From NCBI GenBank assembly GCA_013334975.1, contig JAAXWL010000009.1, forward strand, positions 1-42,108: a stretch of 42,108 nucleotides of DNA, given 5' to 3'. Shown one piece after another: positions 33,101 through 41,979 of the stretch (positions within the stretch are counted from its first letter, which is position 1; each line of letters opens with the position of its first letter). Both the position numbers and the translations under genes were made by a program. The notes under the pieces are model-generated. The model was not told the DNA's origin. It saw only the letters and a list, made by a program, of their open reading frames with translations, and did no database searches. Source of the stretch: Chlorobiaceae bacterium (GTDB taxonomy: Bacteria > Bacteroidota > Chlorobiia > Chlorobiales > Chlorobiaceae).

Positions 33101-34835
33101 TACCGCTCCATTGGGTAACTCCGCCAGGGCTGGATGGTTCTCAGCCCTTTTCGTGATGGTCTTGTGGTTGAGGCCACTGCAGCTCTCAGCCGCACCGGCC
33201 GAGGCAACTTCGCCCATGAATGCTGCGATGAGGCCGGTGTCATCCTCTCTTGCAGCGCCAGAGGAGATCATGTCCGAATATCTGCATGCTCTATTTCTCG
33301 ATATGAAGGGTGATTATCGTGGTGCTATCGTCAGCTACAAGAAAGTTTTGGAGGTCATGCCTTCAGAGCCTGTCGTGAGGTTTTCGATTTCCAAAGCCTT
33401 TTTACGGATGGGCGTTCCTGATTCGGCACGCGTCCACGGTGAGGCGGCCGTAAAACTCGACCCCGAAAACAGGCACTATCTCGTTTACCTTGCCGTTTTC
33501 TCCCATTCCGAGCATGACTATGCCCGTGCAGCCGAACTCTACGGTCAGGCCTCTCTTGTTGAACCAGGGCGAGCGGAGGCCCTGACCCATCAGGGCCTCG
33601 AATATCTTTCATCTGACAAACCGGAGCTGGCGCTTGAAGCTTTCAGAAGTGCTGTGCGGATCGATCCGTACCATGAAGATGCCCTTTCCCGGTTGCTGGT
33701 GCTCGAAATTGGCCTCAAGCGTTATCCGGAGGCGATTGATACCGCCAGGCAGTTACAGGGGCTTGGCGGCAATGAGAGGAAACTCAGATTGACGCTGGCT
33801 GAATTGTATGAAAAGAGTGGCCAGGAAGCACTATCCCTTCAGACCCTTCGTGAGCTGGTCGAGTCTGACCGGAGCGATCTGACGGCCTGGAGCGCTCTGT
33901 TTAACCACGCTATCAAGGCAGGCAAAGTCGGGGAGTTTCATCGGGAACTGCGGGAGTTTCTTGCCGTCAAACCATTGCCGTCGAAGAAAATAGTTGATCT
34001 TGTCCGGATGTATGTGTCACGATCAGCCCCTGATTCGATTTATGCTGAGCCGGTGAAGATTCTTTTCGATGAGGTCGCCGCTCTGCAGCCTCGTAACGCT
34101 GAAATCGAGTTACTTAAAGGCATCTATGCGATGAAGCATGACCGGAAGCGGGAAGGCCTTGAGTGTTTCAGAAAAGCCGTTCAGTTTGATGACCGTAATG
34201 TGAGTGCATGGGAATTTATGATTACGGCTCATTTTGATCTGAACGAAAAGCGCAATGCATTCAAGCAACTTTTGACAGCCAGACGACGGTTTCCGGCTCA
34301 CCGGTTGAAGTGGCAGCAGATCGAGGGCTACCTGTTGCTTCATTCCGGGGCACCGAAAAGGGCGGCGGTCGTCCTCGAAAAAGTACTGGCGTCAAGGCAA
34401 AAGGTCTCTGATACGGGGATTCTTATCAGGGCCAATCTCGACCTTGCAGCCTCCTATGACTTGCTTGGTCAGCAAAAACGCACCCTGAAGCTCTATGAAA
34501 AGGTGCTCAAACTCGATGCCCACAACACCATCGCGATGAACAATCTCGCTTTTCTGCTTGCTGAAGAGGGGATCAGGCTTCAACAGGCCTTTCTTCTGGC
34601 ATCGAACGCAGTGATGCTCGATCCGGAGAACGGCGTCTATCTCGATACCCTCGGTTGGGTGCATTTCAAGCTCGGGAATTACGATATCGCCCGCCAGCTT
34701 TTCGAAAAGGCCATTGCCGCCGGCACTGAAGAGGCTGAGATCTACCAGCATCTCGGCCAGTCTTACCGCGAGCTCGGCAACGAGCCGAAGGCCATTGAGA
34801 TGTTCGGGAAGGCGAAAAGTATCAACAGGCGCTGA
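33090..34835 (+). CDS. Exported tetratricopeptide-repeat protein
   Basis: 581 residues. An N-terminal signal peptide is likely ([21 protein letters not shown], cleavage near AAPA). The rest is almost entirely TPR: clear units include [70 protein letters not shown]-like segments near 470-490, and [20 protein letters not shown] near 530. TPR arrays scaffold protein complexes; the location is probably periplasmic. The function is unknown; assembly of the cell envelope or photosynthetic apparatus is possible. The gene starts inside the last codons of ruvB and ends before a GGTATC-ended element. Confidence 0.82.
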   Translation: MKRNTAPLGNSARAGWFSALFVMVLWLRPLQLSAAPAEATSPMNAAMRPVSSSLAAPEEIMSEYLHALFLDMKGDYRGAIVSYKKVLEVMPSEPVVRFSISKAFLRMGVPDSARVHGEAAVKLDPENRHYLVYLAVFSHSEHDYARAAELYGQASLVEPGRAEALTHQGLEYLSSDKPELALEAFRSAVRIDPYHEDALSRLLVLEIGLKRYPEAIDTARQLQGLGGNERKLRLTLAELYEKSGQEALSLQTLRELVESDRSDLTAWSALFNHAIKAGKVGEFHRELREFLAVKPLPSKKIVDLVRMYVSRSAPDSIYAEPVKILFDEVAALQPRNAEIELLKGIYAMKHDRKREGLECFRKAVQFDDRNVSAWEFMITAHFDLNEKRNAFKQLLTARRRFPAHRLKWQQIEGYLLLHSGAPKRAAVVLEKVLASRQKVSDTGILIRANLDLAASYDLLGQQKRTLKLYEKVLKLDAHNTIAMNNLAFLLAEEGIRLQQAFLLASNAVMLDPENGVYLDTLGWVHFKLGNYDIARQLFEKAIAAGTEEAEIYQHLGQSYRELGNEPKAIEMFGKAKSINRR

Positions 34836-34890
34836 TGCATCTCCCGAGGTGTTGTGTCAACGGTAAATAGTCAGAATTTCTTATACCCAC

Positions 34891-35067
34891 GAAATCGGTA
34901 TCCAAATCGGTATCGGTATCGATTTCCACTTGAAGAGGCTGATTATAACTCATCTGGTTTTGTGGTATATTGTGATAATCATTTGATAATTATATAGATA
35001 CAGGCAACAGGACTTTCTGTTTTCACATAAAAAATCGATTTCGATACCGATACCGATTTGGATTTGG
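34891..35067. repeat. GGTATC/GATACC-ended intergenic element, copy 2
   Basis: The left end has GAAATCGGTATCCAAATCGG and TATCGGTATCGATTT (34891-34925). The right end has AATCGATTTCGATACCGATA and on to GATTTGG (35033-35067). Read on the minus strand the core runs ATGTGAAAAC, TATAATTATC, AATGATTATCACAATATACC, CAGATGAGTT, CAGCCTCTTCAAGTGG, matching the copy at 14485-14650 along its whole length. It occupies about half of the 373-bp gap between the TPR gene and the pyruvate synthase gene. The rest of that gap (34836-34890 and 35068-35149) shows nothing recognisable. Confidence 0.85.
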
Positions 35068-35149
35068 ATAAATCAATGGCGCTGAGACATACGTCAGTTT
35101 AAGCAACAGTAGATGAGCATCCCGGGAAAGCAGTGAAGCCTACATAAAC

Positions 35150-35186
35150 AAAAAAAGGCGTCCTGACAAAAGTCGGGACGCCTTTT
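35150..35186 (-). terminator. Intrinsic terminator of the pyruvate synthase gene
   Basis: AAAAGGCGTCC.GAC, loop AAAA, GTC.GGACGCCTTTT: a 14-bp stem with T-runs on both strands, 22 bases past the stop codon at 35209. It may also stop plus-strand transcripts. Confidence 0.9.
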
Positions 35187-35208
35187 CTGTTACTCTGCGT
35201 TCAGTGTG

Positions 35209-38200
35209 TCATTCACCTTCGACCGAACGGTTGGCGAGGTGTTCGTAGTGGGCCCAGCGAGAGTCAACCTCTTTCTGGATCGCCTCAAAGTACTGTTTGG
35301 CAAGCTCCGGATGGGTTTTTTTCAGCATTCTGAAACGGTTCTCCATATTCAGGAACTGCTCGACCGGTATTTTCGGCTTCTTTGAATCGAGCATCAGCGG
35401 ATTCAGCCCCTCTTTGTGTCTTTCGGGATTGTAGCGGTACAGCAGCCAGTGGCCTGAATCGACAGCGGCTTTCTGGTGTTCGAGTCCCGATGCGAGATCA
35501 AACCCGTGGGCAATGCAGTGTGAGTAGGCAATAATGATCGACGGACCATTATAGGCCTCGGCTTCAAGGAACGCTCTCAAGGTCTGTTCATCACGGGCGC
35601 CGAAGGCGACACTTGCCACATAGGCGTTTCCGTAGGACATCGAGATCAGGCCGAGATCTTTTTTGGTCATGCTGCGTCCTGCTGCGGCGAACTTGGCAAC
35701 GGCAGCTTTCGGTGTTGCCTTGGATGCCTGACCGCCGGTGTTTGAATAGACTTCGGTATCGAGGACGAGCAGGTTGATGTTTTTGTCGGACGCCGTGACG
35801 TGATCGAGGCCTCCGTAACCAATATCGTAGGCCCACCCATCACCACCAACGGCCCAGACACTCTTTTTGACCAGCATGTCGGCAACGGCAAGCAGGTTCC
35901 TGGCCTCATTTGATTTCATCGCCTTCAGCTTCTCTTTCAGCACGGCGACACGCTCGCGCTGCTCGAAGATTTCAGGCTCGGTTTTCTGGGTCGCTACAAG
36001 GATACCGGTCGCGAGTGTTTCGCCGATTTCAGTTGCAAGTCTCCTGACAAGCTCCTGTGCATACTCCTGCTGTTTGTTGATCGATATCCTGAAGCCGAGA
36101 GCAAATTCCGCAGTGTCTTCGAAGAGCGAGTTCGACCAGGTTGGGCCGAGGCCTTGCGCGTTGGAGGAATACGGGGTGGTCGGAAGGTTGCCGCCGTAGA
36201 TCGACGAGCATCCGGTGGCGTTGCCGATGACGAGACGGTCACCGAACAACTGGGTCATCAGTTTGACATAAGGGGTTTCACCGCAGCCCGAGCAAGCACC
36301 GGAGAATTCGAAGAGCGGCTGCTGAAGCTGCTGCTCCTTGATGAGTCTCGGATTGATTTTGGTGCGGTCAAACTCAGGAATGTTGATGAACCAGCTCCAG
36401 CACTCACTTTCGGAATTGCGAAGCGGTGCCTGAAGATGCATATTCAAAGCCTTGCGCCCTTCGGTGTGCTTGTCTTTGGCGGGGCAGGCGTTCACGCAAA
36501 TGGTACAGCCGGTGCAATCTTCCGGAGCGACCTGGATGGTGTAGCGCATCCCTTTCCAGTTCGGCGCCTTGGCTTCAAGGCTCTTGAAGGTGGCCGGAGC
36601 GTTTTCGAGGTACTCGGCATCGTAGACCTTGATACGGATTGCGGCATGAGGGCAGACCAGCGAGCACTTGCCGCATTCGATGCAGAGTTCAGGCTCCCAG
36701 ACGGGTATATCGAGCGCCAGGTTGCGTTTCTCGAATCTGGTGGTGCCTGTCGGATAGGTGCCATCAGCCGGAAGAGCGCTTACCGGGATGTTGTCGCCCT
36801 CACCGGCGATGATCTTCGACAGCACGTTGCAGACAAACTCCGGTGCGGCTCCCACGATGGGTGAGCGCAGCTCTTTCTTACTGTCAGCCACAGCGCCGAT
36901 CGAGACCTGGTGCAGGTTGGCAAGGGTGTTGTCTACGGCCTGGATGTTCTGGCGGACCACTTCATCACCTTTTTTGCCATAGGTCTTCCGGATCGCCTCC
37001 TTGATGTTCTCAATCGCCTCTTCACGCGGCAACACTCCGGAAATGGCAAAGAAACAGGCCTGCATAATGGTGTTGATGCGCTGGCCCATTCCGCTCTCCT
37101 GCGCCACTTTGTAGGCGTCGATGGTGTAGAGCTTCGCCTCTTTGTCGATCAGATGCTGCTGAACCGGCCGAGGTAGTCTGCTCCAGACCTCTTCGGTTGG
37201 ATAGTGCGAGTTGATGAGCAGCGTACCGCCATTTTTCAGGTTTTTGGCTACGTCGATCATTTCGAGGAAGACCCAGTGATGGCAGCCGACGAACTGAGCC
37301 TCGGTGATGAGGTAGGTCGAGCGAATCTGCTCCGGCCCGAATCTCAGATGTGAGGTGGTGATGGAACCGGCTTTTTTCGAGTCGTAGACGAAGAATCCTT
37401 GTGCGTAGTTGTCGGTATTTTCACCGATGATTTTGATCGAGTTCTTGTTGGCCCCAACCGTGCCGTCCGAACCGAGGCCGTAAAAGAGCGCACGGAACAC
37501 CGCGTCAGGCTCTATCGAGAATGATTCGTTGAAGGCGAGGCTTTTACCGGTCACGTCATCTTCGATACCGACGGTGAAGTGGTTGATCGGCGAGGCGGCG
37601 TTCATGTTGTCGAAGACCGATTTGACCATCGCAGGAGTGAACTCTTTCGATGAAAGTCCGTAGCGGCCTCCGAGAACTTTTGGCATGACGGCGATCTCGC
37701 CATTCTGGAACGTTTCTGCCACGGCGTTGATGACGTCGAGGTAGAGCGGTTCGCCTGCACTGCCAGGCTCCTTGACGCGGTCGAGCACCGAGATGCTCTT
37801 GACGCTCGAAGGCAGGGAGGCAATAAAGGTTGCCACATCGAACGGTCTGTAAAGGCGAACCTTGACCAGACCGACCTTTTCGCCCTGGTTATTGAGATAT
37901 TCGACGGTTTCGAGGGCGGTTTCTGCACCCGAACCCATCATGATGATGATGCGGTCAGCATCTGCTGCACCGTAGTACTGGTAGAGTTTGTAGCTGCGCC
38001 CCGTCATTTCGGCGAACTGATCCATCGCCTTTTGAGTGATAGACGGGCAGGCGTCGTAGTAGGTGTTGACGCTCTCCCTGGCCTGGAAATAGACATCCGG
38101 ATTCTGCGAAGTGCCGCGGATGATCGGGGCATCCGGTGACATGCGTCGCATACGGTGAGCGATCACCAGATCATCATTGATCATCGAGCGGATATCCTCT

Positions 38201-38763
38201 TCAGAGAGCACCTCTATTTTCGAAATTTCGTGTGATGTACGGAAGCCGTCGAAGAAGTGCAGGAAAGGCACCCTTGATTCAAGGGTGGATGCCTGCGAGA
38301 TCAGCGCCATGTCCATGACCTCCTGGACTGAACAGGAGGCGAGCAGGGCGAAGCCTGTACCCCTGACCGACATGACGTCGGCGTGGTCGCAGAAGATTGA
38401 CAGGGCCTGTGCGGCCAGCGAACGGGCCGAAACGTGAATGACGCAGGGGGTCAGTTCACCGGCGATTTTGTACATGTTCGGGATCATCAGCAAAAGACCC
38501 TGAGCTGCGGTGAACGTCGTTGTGAGCGCACCGGTTTGCAGGGCACCGTGTACGGCCGCGGCCGCACCCGCCTCGCTCTGCATCTCATCGACGAGCGGTA
38601 CGGTTCCCCAGATGTTTTTCACATCGACTGCTGCCCAGGCATCGGAGTATTCGCCCATTGGAGAGGCCGGGGTGATCGGGTAAATCGAGATGACTTCATT
38701 GGTGCGATAGGCGACATGAGCAAGAGCCTCATTCCCCTCCATTGTCTTGAATGTCCGGGTCAT
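35209..38763 (-). CDS. nifJ: Pyruvate:ferredoxin (flavodoxin) oxidoreductase / pyruvate synthase, single chain
   Basis: 1184 residues from the ATG at 38763; 84 more open codons upstream do not resemble the family. Domain order is that of homodimeric PFOR: domain I with YPITPASPMGEYSDAW (28-43); transketolase-like domain II; a gamma-like domain (SHLRFGPEQIRSTYLI); an inserted two-cluster ferredoxin domain with CIECGKCSLVCP (about 690) and CTGCTICVNACP (about 750); and the thiamine-diphosphate domain with GACSGCGETPYVKL, GNATGCSSIYGGNLP, GGDGWAYDIGYGGLDH and YSNTGGQASK, plus a proximal-cluster cysteine. In green sulfur bacteria it carboxylates acetyl-CoA to pyruvate with reduced ferredoxin, complementing the reverse TCA cycle. 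ppc at 21049 uses the PEP made from that pyruvate. Confidence 0.97.
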   Translation of the reverse strand: MTRTFKTMEGNEALAHVAYRTNEVISIYPITPASPMGEYSDAWAAVDVKNIWGTVPLVDEMQSEAGAAAAVHGALQTGALTTTFTAAQGLLLMIPNMYKIAGELTPCVIHVSARSLAAQALSIFCDHADVMSVRGTGFALLASCSVQEVMDMALISQASTLESRVPFLHFFDGFRTSHEISKIEVLSEEDIRSMINDDLVIAHRMRRMSPDAPIIRGTSQNPDVYFQARESVNTYYDACPSITQKAMDQFAEMTGRSYKLYQYYGAADADRIIIMMGSGAETALETVEYLNNQGEKVGLVKVRLYRPFDVATFIASLPSSVKSISVLDRVKEPGSAGEPLYLDVINAVAETFQNGEIAVMPKVLGGRYGLSSKEFTPAMVKSVFDNMNAASPINHFTVGIEDDVTGKSLAFNESFSIEPDAVFRALFYGLGSDGTVGANKNSIKIIGENTDNYAQGFFVYDSKKAGSITTSHLRFGPEQIRSTYLITEAQFVGCHHWVFLEMIDVAKNLKNGGTLLINSHYPTEEVWSRLPRPVQQHLIDKEAKLYTIDAYKVAQESGMGQRINTIMQACFFAISGVLPREEAIENIKEAIRKTYGKKGDEVVRQNIQAVDNTLANLHQVSIGAVADSKKELRSPIVGAAPEFVCNVLSKIIAGEGDNIPVSALPADGTYPTGTTRFEKRNLALDIPVWEPELCIECGKCSLVCPHAAIRIKVYDAEYLENAPATFKSLEAKAPNWKGMRYTIQVAPEDCTGCTICVNACPAKDKHTEGRKALNMHLQAPLRNSESECWSWFINIPEFDRTKINPRLIKEQQLQQPLFEFSGACSGCGETPYVKLMTQLFGDRLVIGNATGCSSIYGGNLPTTPYSSNAQGLGPTWSNSLFEDTAEFALGFRISINKQQEYAQELVRRLATEIGETLATGILVATQKTEPEIFEQRERVAVLKEKLKAMKSNEARNLLAVADMLVKKSVWAVGGDGWAYDIGYGGLDHVTASDKNINLLVLDTEVYSNTGGQASKATPKAAVAKFAAAGRSMTKKDLGLISMSYGNAYVASVAFGARDEQTLRAFLEAEAYNGPSIIIAYSHCIAHGFDLASGLEHQKAAVDSGHWLLYRYNPERHKEGLNPLMLDSKKPKIPVEQFLNMENRFRMLKKTHPELAKQYFEAIQKEVDSRWAHYEHLANRSVEGE

Positions 38764-39018
38764 ACGATCATAAACTGAATTATTATTGATACGGGATTGC
38801 GATCCTTGACAGGTAAACCCCGAAGGTACAGGAAAAGTTACGTTCGCAGGTAAGAAAATGCTTAGACTGTGCTTTTCAAGATAGCAAAAAAACTGATATA
38901 CTTCAATTCCGATCATGCGACCACACGGTCTTTTATCGATTATCGGAAATTTTATGTTTCCGGCTCGCTTTTGCGACGCATTTTCACAAGCGGTCACCAT
39001 CAAGAAACCGAACACCCT

Positions 39019-39027
39019 GGGAGGTGG
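39019..39027 (+). promoter_or_regulatory. Shine-Dalgarno site supporting a TTG start for rlmB
   Basis: GGGAGGTGG lies six to nine bases before the TTG at 39034, which opens the region where the family similarity begins. No ATG or GTG at a family-like position has such a site. Confidence 0.65.
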
Positions 39028-39033
39028 TATTTA

Positions 39034-39807
39034 TTGGAAAGAACAGAGTATATCGTCACGCCAGCCCCGGAACATCATGAGCAGGTTGTGTATGGCCGTA
39101 ATGCAGTGATTGAGTTGCTGCAATCAAAACCGGAGAGCGTTGAGAAAATCTATCTCCAGTTTAACACCGCCCATCCCAAACTCAAAGAGATCGTCATCAC
39201 CGCAAGGAGGCTGAAGATTCCCTGTGGCAAAGCGCGCATGGAGAAGCTGACGCTCATTGCCGGAACTGCCAAGAATCAGGGGGTGTGTGCGCTCCTGAGC
39301 AGCGTTACCTTTTACAGTCTCGAAGAGGTTCTTGCTGCTCCGCGCAACAGCGCTCCGCTTCTGGTCATCCTGCAAGGGCTGGAAGACCCTCACAATGTCG
39401 GAGCCATCATCCGGACGGCCGAAGCTGTGGCTGCCGATGCGGTCATCATGATTGACGGCAAGGGTGCTCCGGTCAATGCTGCCGTGCACAAGTCCTCGGC
39501 AGGAGCCCTTTCGCACATGCGGGTCTGCAAGGTCAAAAGTGTGGTCAAAACCCTCGATTTATTGCATGAACGCGGATTCCATGTTGTCGCAGCCGACATG
39601 GAGGCCGAACAGAACCACACCGATTTTGACTGGACCCGGCCAACGGTGCTTGTCATGGGCGCTGAAGGCAGCGGTCTGGGTTCAGAAACCCGGAAGCGCT
39701 GCGACCGGATTGTGCGCATTCCCATGGCCGGCTGCGTCGAGTCGCTCAATGTCAGCGTTGCCGCAGGGGTGATGCTCTACGAGGCGATGCGCCAAAGGCT
39801 GGGATGA
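39034..39807 (+). CDS. rlmB: 23S rRNA (guanosine-2'-O-)-methyltransferase RlmB/TrmH family
   Basis: 257 residues from a TTG at 39034, chosen for its strong Shine-Dalgarno sequence and because the protein then has the usual RlmB length. The open frame continues back to a GTG at 38869 but adds unrelated residues. The N-terminal substrate-binding domain reads VVYGRNAVIELLQ and KNQGVCALLS. The SPOUT (knotted) domain has the three family motifs: DPHNVGAIIRTAEA, VMGAEGSGL, and IPMAGCVESLNVSVAAGV. It methylates G2251-type 23S rRNA positions or a tRNA position; the sequence fits the rRNA branch best. A clear terminator follows. Confidence 0.88.
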   Translation: MERTEYIVTPAPEHHEQVVYGRNAVIELLQSKPESVEKIYLQFNTAHPKLKEIVITARRLKIPCGKARMEKLTLIAGTAKNQGVCALLSSVTFYSLEEVLAAPRNSAPLLVILQGLEDPHNVGAIIRTAEAVAADAVIMIDGKGAPVNAAVHKSSAGALSHMRVCKVKSVVKTLDLLHERGFHVVAADMEAEQNHTDFDWTRPTVLVMGAEGSGLGSETRKRCDRIVRIPMAGCVESLNVSVAAGVMLYEAMRQRLG

Positions 39808-39813
39808 AGCAGA

Positions 39814-39861
39814 AAAAGATCGATCGGATCGCACCGATCAGCCTGATCCGACCGATCTTTT
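39814..39861 (+). terminator. Intrinsic terminator after rlmB
   Basis: AAAAGATCGATCGGATC (39814-39830) and GATCCGACCGATCTTTT (39845-39861) pair over 17 bases with one mismatch and a 14-base loop, ending in TTTTCCTCTC. It lies 6 bases past the rlmB stop and 80 bases before gcvH. Confidence 0.85.
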
Positions 39862-39941
39862 CCTCTCTGGTGAAAAAATGTTACCTTCAGAATCATTCAC
39901 AGTTACCCAATTGCATTGAAAACCATAAATCACGTTCTGCC

Positions 39942-40325
39942 ATGAACTTCCCTGACAATCTCCGCTATACGAAGGATCATGAATGGCTCTTGCTCCTTGA
40001 AGATGGCGCGACCGCTCTGGTCGGCATTACCGATTTTGCACAGTCTGAACTCGGTGATATCGTTTTCATCGAAACAAAGCCGGTCGGTACAAAAGTTGGG
40101 TCGCACGTTGTGTTTGGTACTGTGGAAGCGGTCAAGACGGTCGCTGATCTGTTTGCACCGGTTGCTGGCCAGATCGTCGAGGTCAACGAGGCGCTTGCCG
40201 ATGCGGCTCTTGTCAACACGGATCCTTACGGTGAAGGGTGGATCGTCAAGATGAAGCTGGATAACATCGGGGAGCTTGATTCGCTGCTTTCGCCTGCGGA
40301 TTACCGCGCATCGATCGGCGAGTAA
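39942..40325 (+). CDS. gcvH: Glycine cleavage system H protein
   Basis: 127 residues from the ATG at 39942 ([16 protein letters not shown], the standard H-protein start). It carries the lipoyl arm that shuttles the aminomethyl group between the P, T and L proteins. The lipoylated Lys65 lies in [16 protein letters not shown], followed by [10 protein letters not shown] and the terminal [12 protein letters not shown] longer frame from 39804 would run through the rlmB terminator and was rejected. gcvPA follows 43 bases downstream. No glycine riboswitch pattern was seen in the leader. Confidence 0.97.
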   Translation: MNFPDNLRYTKDHEWLLLLEDGATALVGITDFAQSELGDIVFIETKPVGTKVGSHVVFGTVEAVKTVADLFAPVAGQIVEVNEALADAALVNTDPYGEGWIVKMKLDNIGELDSLLSPADYRASIGE

Positions 40326-40368
40326 GAACCGTCTGCAAGGTTTTTCAACAGAATCACAATACACCACC

Positions 40369-41703
40369 ATGCCTTTCATTGTCAATTCCGATGCCGAACG
40401 TGCTGACATGCTCAGAAGTATCGGTGTCGCCAGCTTTGACGACCTCATTGCGGATATTCCGGAAGAGGTTCGTCTGCAGAAGGCGCTCGAATTGTTCCCT
40501 GCCATGGGGGAGCCCGAGGTGAAGCGTCTGCTCGAACAGATGGCTTCGAAAAACGCAGCGACCTTCGACCATGTCAGTTTTCTCGGTGCGGGTGCTTACG
40601 ATCATTACATTCCGGCGGCGGTCAGAACCATCTCATCGCGGAGCGAGTTCTACACAGCCTATACTCCTTACCAGGCCGAGGTGTCTCAGGGCACCCTCCA
40701 GGCGATCTATGAATACCAGAGCATGATGTGCCGTCTGTATGGCATGGATGTTGCCAACGCCTCGATGTATGACGGGGCGAGCGCCCTGGCCGAAGCTGCG
40801 ATCATGGCTGTTAACATTACCGGGCGAAACGGGGTGGTGGTGGCCGGCAAGCTGCATCCCTACAGCCGCCAGGTGCTTGAAACCTACCTCGAAGCCGCCG
40901 GTGAGCGAGCCATCGTGCAGAACAGCATCGAGAACGGCATCGGCAGCGTCGCCTCGCTCGAAGCGCTCGTCACCTCCGAGGTGGCGGCGGTGATCGTGGA
41001 GCAGCCGAACTTCTACGGTTGCCTCGAAGAGGTTGAAGCGATTGGCGAGATTGCCCGTAAACACGGCGCGCTCTTTATCGTATCGGCTGACCCGGTTTCG
41101 CTCGGTGTGCTCGAAGCACCCGGCAACTACGGTGCTGACATCGCCGTCGGCGAAGGGCAGTCCGTCGGCAACGCCCAGAGCTTCGGCGGGCCCTACCTCG
41201 GCATCTTCACGGTCAAGCAGGCGCATGTGCGCAAGATTCCGGGCCGTCTGGTCGGTATGACCAAAGACAAGGATGGCGAGGAGGGTTTCATCCTCACGCT
41301 CCAGACCCGCGAACAGCACATCCGCCGCGAGAAGGCAACCTCCAACATCTGCTCGAACCAGGCGCTCTGCGCTTTGCAGTCGGTGGTGCACCTGTCGCTG
41401 CTCGGCAAGAAGGGCATCAGGGATGTCGCCAATCGCTCGATGCAGAAGGCGCACTACCTTGCCGACCGCATCGCCGCGATTCCCGGCTTTTCGCTCAGGT
41501 ACAGCGCCCCGTTCTTCCGCGAATTCGTGGTCGCGACGCCCGTTCCGGCCGCAGCGATCATTGAAAAGATGCTGGAGAAAAAGGTGTTTGCCGGCGTCGA
41601 TCTCTCGGCATGGGGAGAAGATGGCCTGCTTGTCGCCGTCACCGAGAAGCGCACAAAAGAGGAACTCGACAGCTTCGTCAGCGAACTTGCTTCGCTCGGC
41701 TGA
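40369..41703 (+). CDS. gcvPA: Glycine dehydrogenase (decarboxylating) subunit 1
   Basis: 444 residues from the ATG at 40369 ([15 protein letters not shown]). It is the N-terminal half of the split P protein: [36 protein letters not shown] (seen in parts), [40 protein letters not shown]-like [10 protein letters not shown], and [12 protein letters not shown]. The PLP lysine belongs to subunit 2 (gcvPB), which is not in the window. With GcvH, T and L proteins it splits glycine into CO2, ammonia and methylene-tetrahydrofolate, linking to the folate genes in this window. The longer frame from 40276 overlaps gcvH and was rejected. Confidence 0.97.
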   Translation: MPFIVNSDAERADMLRSIGVASFDDLIADIPEEVRLQKALELFPAMGEPEVKRLLEQMASKNAATFDHVSFLGAGAYDHYIPAAVRTISSRSEFYTAYTPYQAEVSQGTLQAIYEYQSMMCRLYGMDVANASMYDGASALAEAAIMAVNITGRNGVVVAGKLHPYSRQVLETYLEAAGERAIVQNSIENGIGSVASLEALVTSEVAAVIVEQPNFYGCLEEVEAIGEIARKHGALFIVSADPVSLGVLEAPGNYGADIAVGEGQSVGNAQSFGGPYLGIFTVKQAHVRKIPGRLVGMTKDKDGEEGFILTLQTREQHIRREKATSNICSNQALCALQSVVHLSLLGKKGIRDVANRSMQKAHYLADRIAAIPGFSLRYSAPFFREFVVATPVPAAAIIEKMLEKKVFAGVDLSAWGEDGLLVAVTEKRTKEELDSFVSELASLG

Positions 41704-41723
41704 GTCTCAGAACTGGAAACAGA

Positions 41724-41750
41724 AAAAGCCGCCTCGATGGGCGGCCTTTT
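41724..41750 (+). terminator. Intrinsic terminator after gcvPA
   Basis: AAAAGCCGCC, TCGATG loop, GGCGGCCTTTT: a 6-bp G/C stem with flanking A and T runs, 20 bases past the gcvPA stop. Confidence 0.85.
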
Positions 41751-41754
41751 CATT

Positions 41755-41808
41755 ATGGGTACTATGGGTACTATAGGTACTATGGGTCGTATAGGTCGTA
41801 TAAGTCCT
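41755..41808. repeat. 9-bp tandem array (six units)
   Basis: Six consecutive units: ATGGGTACT twice, ATAGGTACT, ATGGGTCGT, ATAGGTCGT, ATAAGTCCT. Later bases (CTAAGACTA) decay from the pattern. The unit changes gradually along the array, which indicates stepwise duplication. It lies between the gcvPA terminator and the MITE-like element. It has no stable coding role, although it reads through in three-residue steps. Confidence 0.85.
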
Positions 41809-41838
41809 CTAAGACTAAGACCTATTCTTCTTTCTCAA

Positions 41839-41979
41839 GGGCACCTCAAAAAGTGTCATGAGCGGCCTTAGTGCAAGGCGGATGGAGCGCAGAAACCGGA
41901 GTGTACACGTAGTACATGAGGATTTCGAGCACCACCCAACGCAGCAATCAGGTCGCGCAATAAGTTTTTAGAGGTGCCC
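41839..41979. mobile_element. 141-bp MITE-like dispersed element, copy 2
   Basis: Terminal inverted repeats GGGCACCTCAAAA (left) and TTTTAGAGGTGCCC (right) have one mismatch in 14. TCAA stands directly outside both ends (41835-41838 and 41980-41983), consistent with a 4-bp target duplication. The interior matches the copy at 16514-16655. The right TCAA contains the dapA stop codon, so the element abuts that gene without interrupting it. No transposase is encoded, so it must be moved in trans, if it moves at all. Confidence 0.88.

Noticed and set aside
38764-39015. 84-codon N-terminal extension of the pyruvate synthase frame
   Set aside because: The extra residues have no PFOR similarity. The family begins at MTRTFKTMEGNEA (ATG at 38763).
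39808-39941. Glycine riboswitch before gcvH
   Set aside because: The leader is short and mostly occupied by the rlmB terminator. No tandem aptamer pattern is visible.
41610-41861. Tyr-rich 83-codon frame at the right end
   Set aside because: It is out of frame with gcvPA, and its YGYYGYYRYYGSY pattern is the translated 9-bp tandem array.
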